From positions 1 to 64,000 of the forward strand of contig SFDE01000011.1 of assembly GCA_004558805.1 (NCBI GenBank): a stretch of DNA of 64,000 bases, given 5' to 3'. Shown here piece after piece: positions 59,388-64,000 of this stretch. Made by a program: the position numbers and the translations under genes. The DNA comes from Faecalibacterium prausnitzii (lineage in GTDB: Bacteria > Bacillota > Clostridia > Oscillospirales > Ruminococcaceae). The notes below the pieces were generated by a model, which searched no databases, was not told where the DNA came from, and worked only from the letters and a program-made list of their open reading frames with translations. Position 1 is the first letter of the stretch. Each line of letters starts with the position of its first letter.

Positions 59388-59416
59388 TTGAAATTTACCA
59401 AGTTTTCCTGTAGTAT
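59388..59416 (+). promoter_or_regulatory. promoter of the GlmU-like acetyltransferase gene
   Basis: TTGAAA (59388-59393) and TAGTAT (59411-59416) are 17 bases apart on the plus strand, giving a leader of about 200 bases. Confidence 0.6.
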
Positions 59417-59470
59417 AGAATGGGAGAAAGTTCGAGAGGTTTTTCTTTTTACAGCGCCGTTTATCGTTCT

Positions 59471-59603
59471 GTTGGATACAACTTTCTATCCCTGAAATTT
59501 CAACCAATTCTTTTATCGGCACAAAACTCCTGTGCAGTAGCCGCTGCCCTGCCGGACAGCAACATTCTTTCCGGTATGTCCCGCTGTTCTGCTGCCGGGC
59601 AGC
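59471..59603 (+). promoter_or_regulatory. structured leader of the acetyltransferase gene
   Basis: The leader contains the 12-base palindromic motif GTTGGATACAAC (59471-59482), also found twice near 19.5 kb. A long-range GC-rich pairing, GCTGCCC...ACAGC (about 59543-59560) with GCTGT...GGGCAGC (about 59583-59603), ends just before the ribosome site. No known riboswitch matches. Confidence 0.35.
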
Positions 59604-59626
59604 CAAGCCGGAAGGGAGAGTTTATT

Positions 59627-60385
59627 ATGGAAAAGAACATTTCTGCCGCCGCACTGGATGCAGCACGGAGCCGTCTGGATGCCGCCGAGGAACACCGGGA
59701 GACCACCCTGCTGCGCCACATTGCCAACGGCGTCATCATTACCAGCCGCACCGTAGAGATCGACGACACGGTACAGATCGCCCCCGGTGCCACCATTCTT
59801 GCCGGCACCATCCTGCGGGGAGACACGGTCATCGGCGCAGGCTGCGTCATCGGACCCAACAGCCTCATTCAGGACAGCATCATCGGGGAGGACACCACCG
59901 TCAACGCCAGCCAGATCTACGGTTCTCACATCGGGCAGGGCAACAACATCGGACCCTTTACCCATGTGCGGGTAAACACCGTCACCGACTACGGCGTCCA
60001 TCTGGGTGCATACGTGGAGACCAAAAACTCCAACCTTGCCCGGGGCAACACCGTGAGCCACCTGACCTACATCGGAGACAGCGACGTGGGCAAATACTGC
60101 AACTTCGGCTGCGGCACCGTCACCTGCAACTACGACGGCAAGGACAAGTTCCGCACCCACATCGGGGACTACTGCTTTATCGGCTGCAACACCAATCTGG
60201 TGGCACCGGTCTCCGTGGGAGACGGTGCCTACACCGCCGCCGGCAGCACCATCACCCAGGATGTGCCTGCTCAGGCACTGGGCATCGCCCGGCAGCGCCA
60301 GACCAATCTGGAGGGCTGGGCAGAACCCAAGATGGAAGCATACATTGCCAAAAAGCAGAAGCTGGAGGCAGACCAGAACAAGTAA
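59627..60385 (+). CDS. GlmU-like acetyltransferase domain protein
   Basis: This 252-residue left-handed beta-helix protein is homologous to the C-terminal half of GlmU only. It contains SRTVEIDDTVQIAPGATILAGTILRGDTVIGAGCVIGPNSLIQDSIIGEDTTV, FTHVRVNTVTDYGVHLGAYVETKNSNLARGNTVSHLTYIGDSDVGKYCNFGCGTVTCNYDGKDKFRT (GlmU acetyl-CoA and GlcN-1-P site) and IGDYCFIGCNTNLVAPVSVG. It should acetylate glucosamine-1-phosphate; the uridylyltransferase half is missing, so that step needs another protein. The true start is ATG 59627 after GGGAG. It may be a split GlmU of this lineage. Confidence 0.85.
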   Translation: MEKNISAAALDAARSRLDAAEEHRETTLLRHIANGVIITSRTVEIDDTVQIAPGATILAGTILRGDTVIGAGCVIGPNSLIQDSIIGEDTTVNASQIYGSHIGQGNNIGPFTHVRVNTVTDYGVHLGAYVETKNSNLARGNTVSHLTYIGDSDVGKYCNFGCGTVTCNYDGKDKFRTHIGDYCFIGCNTNLVAPVSVGDGAYTAAGSTITQDVPAQALGIARQRQTNLEGWAEPKMEAYIAKKQKLEADQNK

Positions 60386-60409
60386 CTCTCTGCCGGGAAG
60401 GAGCCGCCC

Positions 60410-60940
60410 ATGAAGACCGAAAGTTTCCGCAAGCAGGCACTGAGCCTTGCCGTCTTTGTTCTGGCGGTGGCGGCGGTGTTCGCCCTGACCCGGCTACGCT
60501 CCGACCCCGCCGGGAAGAAGGCGGAATTTGTGGTGCAGCAGCTGCTGTCCTGTTCCTCCGCCGTGGAGGACGCCGTGGACGCCGATGCCGCCGGTGCCGC
60601 TGCTTCCCAGCCGGGGCTGGTGTCCGCAGACAGCGCCGGGCTGGAAAGCTTTGTCCGGGCGCAGCTGGGAGACGCAATAACCGCTGACTGCCTTGACAAA
60701 GTCATGGCAAACCGCCTGCCCACCCGCATCACTGCCCTTGCCGCCCAGTCCGGCGATCAGCTGATGCCCACTGACCTCACCCTGAAAAAGCGCGCCGGGG
60801 CAGAAAACTGCTACGACTTTTCCGCCGCCCTGCTGACCGCTGCGGACAGCACCGCCGCCGGGCAGGCATCCGGCACCATCACCATGGTAAAGGAGGACGG
60901 CGTCTGGAAGGCGTCCCGCATCACCCTTACTATCTCATAA
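60410..60940 (+). CDS. secreted or membrane-anchored protein of unknown function
   Basis: This 176-residue protein starts MKTESFRKQALSLAVFVLAVAAVFALTRLRSD, an N-terminal signal anchor. The remainder is alanine-rich with FVVQQLLSCSSAVEDAVDADAAGAAA and a C-terminal beta-strand pair (GTITMVKEDGVWKASRITLTIS) resembling the Ntf2-like end of lumazine-type extracellular domains. No family is recognised. It lies 24 bases after the acetyltransferase gene, so the two are co-transcribed and end at the terminator 60950-60977. Confidence 0.65.
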   Translation: MKTESFRKQALSLAVFVLAVAAVFALTRLRSDPAGKKAEFVVQQLLSCSSAVEDAVDADAAGAAASQPGLVSADSAGLESFVRAQLGDAITADCLDKVMANRLPTRITALAAQSGDQLMPTDLTLKKRAGAENCYDFSAALLTAADSTAAGQASGTITMVKEDGVWKASRITLTIS

Positions 60941-60949
60941 GCTGTTTTT

Positions 60950-60977
60950 TGCCTCCGGTCCTGCGGGTCCGGGGGCA
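60950..60977 (+). terminator. terminator after the 60410-60940 gene
   Basis: A 9-bp stem (one G-U) with a 10-base loop is followed by TTTTTT on the plus strand, ten bases after the stop. Confidence 0.8.
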
Positions 60978-61073
60978 TTTTTTCCCTTGGAATGTGTATC
61001 TTTTTGCCCGGAGGTATGTTATACTGAGTAATTGCATCCAACAATCATCAAAAAAGAAAAGGCAGCAAATATT

Positions 61074-61652
61074 ATGAACTCTAATGACATCTGGCTTATT
61101 GCCGGTCTGGGCAATCCGGAATCCAAATACGACGGCTCCCGTCACAACGCAGGCTTTGCCGCATTGGACTATCTTGCCGGCAAGTGGGGCATCTCGGTGA
61201 GCAAGACCAAATTTCAGGGTCTGTGGGGACAGGGCGAGGTCAGCGGGCACAAGGTGGTGCTGCTGAAGCCCCTGACCTACATGAACCTTTCCGGAGACTC
61301 CATCGCACCGCTGGCAGCCTTCTTCAAGATCCCTGCCGACCATGTGGTGGTGCTCTGCGACGACATCACCCAGAACCCCGGCAAGCTGCGGATCCGCCCC
61401 TCTGGCTCCGCCGGGGGACACAACGGACTGAAAAGCATCATCGCCCGGCTGGGGGGTGAGGGCTTTCCCCGGATCCGCATTGGGGTAGGGGCAAAGCCTC
61501 ACCCGGACTACGATCTGGCGGACTGGGTGCTGGGCAAGTTCCCCGCCGCCGACGCCAAAGCGATCGCCGATCGCTACCCGGATCTGGAAGCCGCCGCCCT
61601 GCTCATCATGGAGGGCAAGCTGGGTCTGGCACAGAGCAAGTATAACGGGTAA
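61074..61652 (+). CDS. pth: peptidyl-tRNA hydrolase
   Basis: This 192-residue Pth has LIAGLGNPESKYDGSRHNAGFAALD at residues 8-32 (catalytic His in RHNAG), KPLTYMNLSG near 70, VLCDDITQNPGKLRIRPSGSAGGHNGLKSI near 100 (Asp and the GGHNGL loop) and FPRIRIGVG near 137. It releases tRNA from prematurely dropped peptidyl-tRNA. ATG 61074 is used; a weak AAAGG precedes it. An extended -10 (TGTTATACT, 61018-61025) is the likely promoter. mfd follows 183 bases later, past an inverted-repeat element. Confidence 0.94.
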   Translation: MNSNDIWLIAGLGNPESKYDGSRHNAGFAALDYLAGKWGISVSKTKFQGLWGQGEVSGHKVVLLKPLTYMNLSGDSIAPLAAFFKIPADHVVVLCDDITQNPGKLRIRPSGSAGGHNGLKSIIARLGGEGFPRIRIGVGAKPHPDYDLADWVLGKFPAADAKAIADRYPDLEAAALLIMEGKLGLAQSKYNG

Positions 61653-61661
61653 GAGGGGCGG

Positions 61662-61816
61662 ACCCTCTCAGTCGCCTGACGGCGACAGCTCCCCAGAGGG
61701 GGGAGCTTTTCCGCATCACCCCATAAACTTTCCCTTAAACGATAAACAAAATCTCTTTGTCAAAAGCTCCCCCTTTCGGGGGAGCTGGCATCGCGCCAGC
61801 GATGACTGAGAGGGTT
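61662..61816. repeat. MITE-like inverted repeat element, copy 2
   Basis: Two arms of about 50 bases (61662-61710 and 61762-61816) are inverted copies of each other. Each combines CCCTCTCAGTC, a short hairpin, and a C-run/G-run stem ending AGCTTTT. They flank about 51 AT-rich bases. The single-arm form resembles the element at 2590-2672. It lies between pth and mfd and ends six bases before the mfd ribosome site. Confidence 0.7.
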
Positions 61817-61835
61817 TTGAGAAAGGAGGTCCACC

Positions 61836-64000
61836 ATGTACGAAGCACTTTTAAAAGCCACACCGGAATACCAGAAGGTCGCCGCCGGGTTTGCCACCCC
61901 CGGTCCCGCTGCCCTTTTCGGGCTGCCCCCAGCGGGGCGTGCCCTGCTGTACGCCGCCCTGCAGAAGGATCTGGGGCGGGTGCTGTGCATCGTGACCCCC
62001 GGCGAAGCCGAGGCGACCCGCTTTGCGGAGGACCTGAAGGCGCTGGGGCTCACGGCAGCGGTGTTCCCGCCCCGGGACTTCATGCTGCGCCCGGTGGAGG
62101 GCGCCGGACGGGAATACGAATACCGCCGCCTGTCGGTGCTGGGCTCCCTTGCGGGGGGACGGCTGCAGGCGGTGTGCGTCCCCGCCGAGGCACTGCTGCA
62201 ATACACGGTGCCCCGGGAGGAGTTTTTGAAAAACACCCTGACCCTGAAACCCGGCACGGTGTACAACCGGGAAACGCTGGTGGCACGGCTCTTTGCCGCC
62301 GGGTACGTCCGCCGCAGTCAGGTAGACGGTCCGGGACAGTTCAGCGTCCGGGGAGACATCGTGGACGTCTACGCCCCGGATATGCGGCAGCCCGCCCGTA
62401 TCGAGTACTGGGACGATGAGATCGACTCCCTGTCCTCCTTTGACCTGCTGACCCAGCGCCGGGACGGGGCACTGGAAAAGATCTATCTTTCCCCCGCCCG
62501 GGAGGTGCTGTTCGGAGACACCGCCCGCACCGCCGAGGCGCTCCGGGACGCCCACAAAAAGGCACGGGGCAAGCGCCGCACCGCCATGGAAAAGGCAATG
62601 GAGGCGGATCTGGCACAGCTGGACGCCGGGATGATGCCGGAGGCGATGGATAAGTACTACGGGCTGCGGTACCCCACCCCCGCCACGGTGCTGGACCACC
62701 TGACCGACCCCCTGTTCGTACTGGATGAGGTGGGCGGCATCCGGGACGCCCAGAAGGCGACCGAGTTCCGCCGCAGCGAGGAGATCACCGGGCTGCTGGA
62801 AGAAGGGGTGCTGTGCCCCGGGCTGGACGTGCTGTACCAGACCATGGAGGATCTGGTCATTGCCGCCCAGAACCGCAGCAGCCTGCTGTGCGAGAACTTT
62901 CTGCGGGGGATGAACGAGTTCAGGCTGAAGGACCTGATCAACGCCGAAGGCTTTGCCGCACCCAACTGGAACGGAGACCTTGCCTCCCTGCGGGAGGATC
63001 TGGACCCGCTGGTGGAGCAGGGCTACGCCGTCACTCTCTTTGCCGGCACCCCCAAGGGCGCCGCCGCCCTTACCCGGGATCTGGCGGACAAGGGCTACTC
63101 CGTCAGCATGAGCCGGGACCTGCGCCCCTCCAAGGGTGTGGTGCAGGTGCTGCCAGGACATCTCAACGCCGGCTGCACCTTTCCCTTTGCCCACGCCGCC
63201 GTGCTGTCCTCCCGCCGCCACGGTCTGGAAGAGGACGCTGCCGAGACAAAGAAGCGCAAAAAGAACAAAAACGCCCTGTCCAGCCTCTCGGACATCAAGC
63301 CTGGAGACTATGTGGTGCACCAGAGCCACGGCATCGGCATGTATGCCGGCATCCAGCGGCTGGAAGTGCAGGGTGCCACCAAGGACTATTTAAAGGTCCA
63401 GTATTCCGGCTCCGATGTGCTGTATGTGCCGGTGACCCAGCTGGACCTGCTGAGCCGCTACACCGCCCCCGGGGACGAGGAAAAAGTAAAGCTGGCAAAG
63501 CTGGGCGGTGCCGAGTGGCAGCGCACCCGTGCCAAGGTAAAAAAGGCAACAGAGGAGATGGCGCAGGAGCTGATCCAGCTCTACGCCCGCCGCCGGCAGG
63601 CAACGGGCTACGCCTTCCCCCCGGACGGGGACTGGCAGCGGGATTTTGAGACCCGCTTTGACTACGACGAGACCGATGACCAGCTCAACGCCACCGCCGA
63701 GATCAAGCAGGACATGGAAAAAGGCTATCCCATGGACCGGCTGCTCTGCGGCGATGTAGGGGTAGGCAAGACCGAGGTGGCGCTGCGTGCCGCCTTCAAG
63801 TGCGTCATGGGAGGCAAGCAGTGCGCCCTCCTTGCTCCCACCACCCTGCTGGCGTGGCAGCACTACAACACCATCCTCTCCCGCATGGAGGCGTTTCCGG
63901 TGCGGGTGGAGATGATGTCCCGGTTCCGCACCGCCAAGCAGCAGAAGGAGACCCTGCGGGGTCTGCAGTCCGGCAGCGTGGACATTGTGGTGGGCACCCA
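61836..64000 (+). CDS. mfd: transcription-repair coupling factor, 3' end beyond the window
   Basis: The first 721 codons of Mfd are present and the frame runs off the right edge. The N-terminal UvrB-like domain begins near residue 20 (PGPAALFGLPPAGRALLYAAL) and includes VDGPGQFSVRGDIVDVY near 168. The RNA polymerase interaction domain is SDIKPGDYVVHQSHGIGMYAGIQRLEVQGATKDYLKVQY near 490, and the helicase motif I is DRLLCGDVGVGKTEVALRAAFK near 636. It removes polymerase stalled at lesions and recruits UvrA. AGGAGG lies five bases before ATG 61836. About 430 further residues are expected outside. Confidence 0.95.
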   Translation, partial: MYEALLKATPEYQKVAAGFATPGPAALFGLPPAGRALLYAALQKDLGRVLCIVTPGEAEATRFAEDLKALGLTAAVFPPRDFMLRPVEGAGREYEYRRLSVLGSLAGGRLQAVCVPAEALLQYTVPREEFLKNTLTLKPGTVYNRETLVARLFAAGYVRRSQVDGPGQFSVRGDIVDVYAPDMRQPARIEYWDDEIDSLSSFDLLTQRRDGALEKIYLSPAREVLFGDTARTAEALRDAHKKARGKRRTAMEKAMEADLAQLDAGMMPEAMDKYYGLRYPTPATVLDHLTDPLFVLDEVGGIRDAQKATEFRRSEEITGLLEEGVLCPGLDVLYQTMEDLVIAAQNRSSLLCENFLRGMNEFRLKDLINAEGFAAPNWNGDLASLREDLDPLVEQGYAVTLFAGTPKGAAALTRDLADKGYSVSMSRDLRPSKGVVQVLPGHLNAGCTFPFAHAAVLSSRRHGLEEDAAETKKRKKNKNALSSLSDIKPGDYVVHQSHGIGMYAGIQRLEVQGATKDYLKVQYSGSDVLYVPVTQLDLLSRYTAPGDEEKVKLAKLGGAEWQRTRAKVKKATEEMAQELIQLYARRRQATGYAFPPDGDWQRDFETRFDYDETDDQLNATAEIKQDMEKGYPMDRLLCGDVGVGKTEVALRAAFKCVMGGKQCALLAPTTLLAWQHYNTILSRMEAFPVRVEMMSRFRTAKQQKETLRGLQSGSVDIVVGT

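Overview
The window looks like a chromosomal stretch from a Faecalibacterium-type bacterium (Oscillospiraceae, Clostridia). Core genes are GC-rich with strong AGGAGG ribosome sites. The evidence is a Clostridia-style pyr operon with a PyrK electron-transfer subunit, a THF riboswitch before an ECF folate transporter, pyruvate phosphate dikinase, DUF3842, and an intergenic inverted-repeat family of the kind I associate with Faecalibacterium. The assignment rests on recall and was not searched.

Left core (1-23.8 kb). The window opens with tandem minus-strand promoters and a leader that probably belong to an rRNA operon lying off the left edge. Then come a CPBP protease/YbjQ/MerR operon, a DEAD-box helicase, HU, and a pyrimidine operon on the minus strand in the order pyrC-pyrF-pyrK-pyrD-pyrE-carA-carB. 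That operon has a pyrBI-like attenuator with a leader peptide in front of pyrC and a second promoter in front of pyrE. After it come cysE, DUF3842, an M20 dipeptidase, a small export protein, exonuclease III, a MATE pump, folC, a THF riboswitch with folT, and an M3 oligopeptidase.

Accessory island (about 23.8-56.5 kb). The island lies exactly between ppdK, whose 3' end is at 56534, and a second copy of the ppdK 3' end at about 23.85 kb. Further copies encoding the same C-terminal peptide lie at 25.9 and 32.7 kb, with doubtful ones at 33.8 and 37.7 kb. They divide the left half into cassettes, and three of these share a terminator plus TTGTTT-N17-TAYAAT promoter layout. The cassettes hold pRiA4b-like/P-loop ATPase/DUF4869 genes, a Wadjet jetABCD operon with a frameshifted jetC, a lone membrane protein, and an RloA/RloB (AbiL-like) pair with a membrane protein. 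To the right is a WYL regulator-Sel1 repeat protein-HerA ATPase-WHH nuclease toxin-SUKH immunity operon. It is tied to a small lipoprotein gene and the 542-residue membrane protein by three promoters of the form TGGACA-N7-TGTCCA-N10-(-10 box). Next come two serine recombinases, a phage/ICE-type recombination module (LPD28, Sak/DUF1071, YqaJ, a broken DUF932) and a BcgI-like restriction-modification pair whose specificity gene carries a G9 tract.

Right core (56.5-64 kb). ppdK is followed by a lone GlmU-type acetyltransferase domain, a secreted protein, pth, an inverted-repeat element and the first two thirds of mfd, which runs off the window.

The most interesting signals are the ppdK-tail cassette architecture, the operator-coupled toxin/HerA system, the pyr leader attenuator and the homopolymer tract in hsdS.
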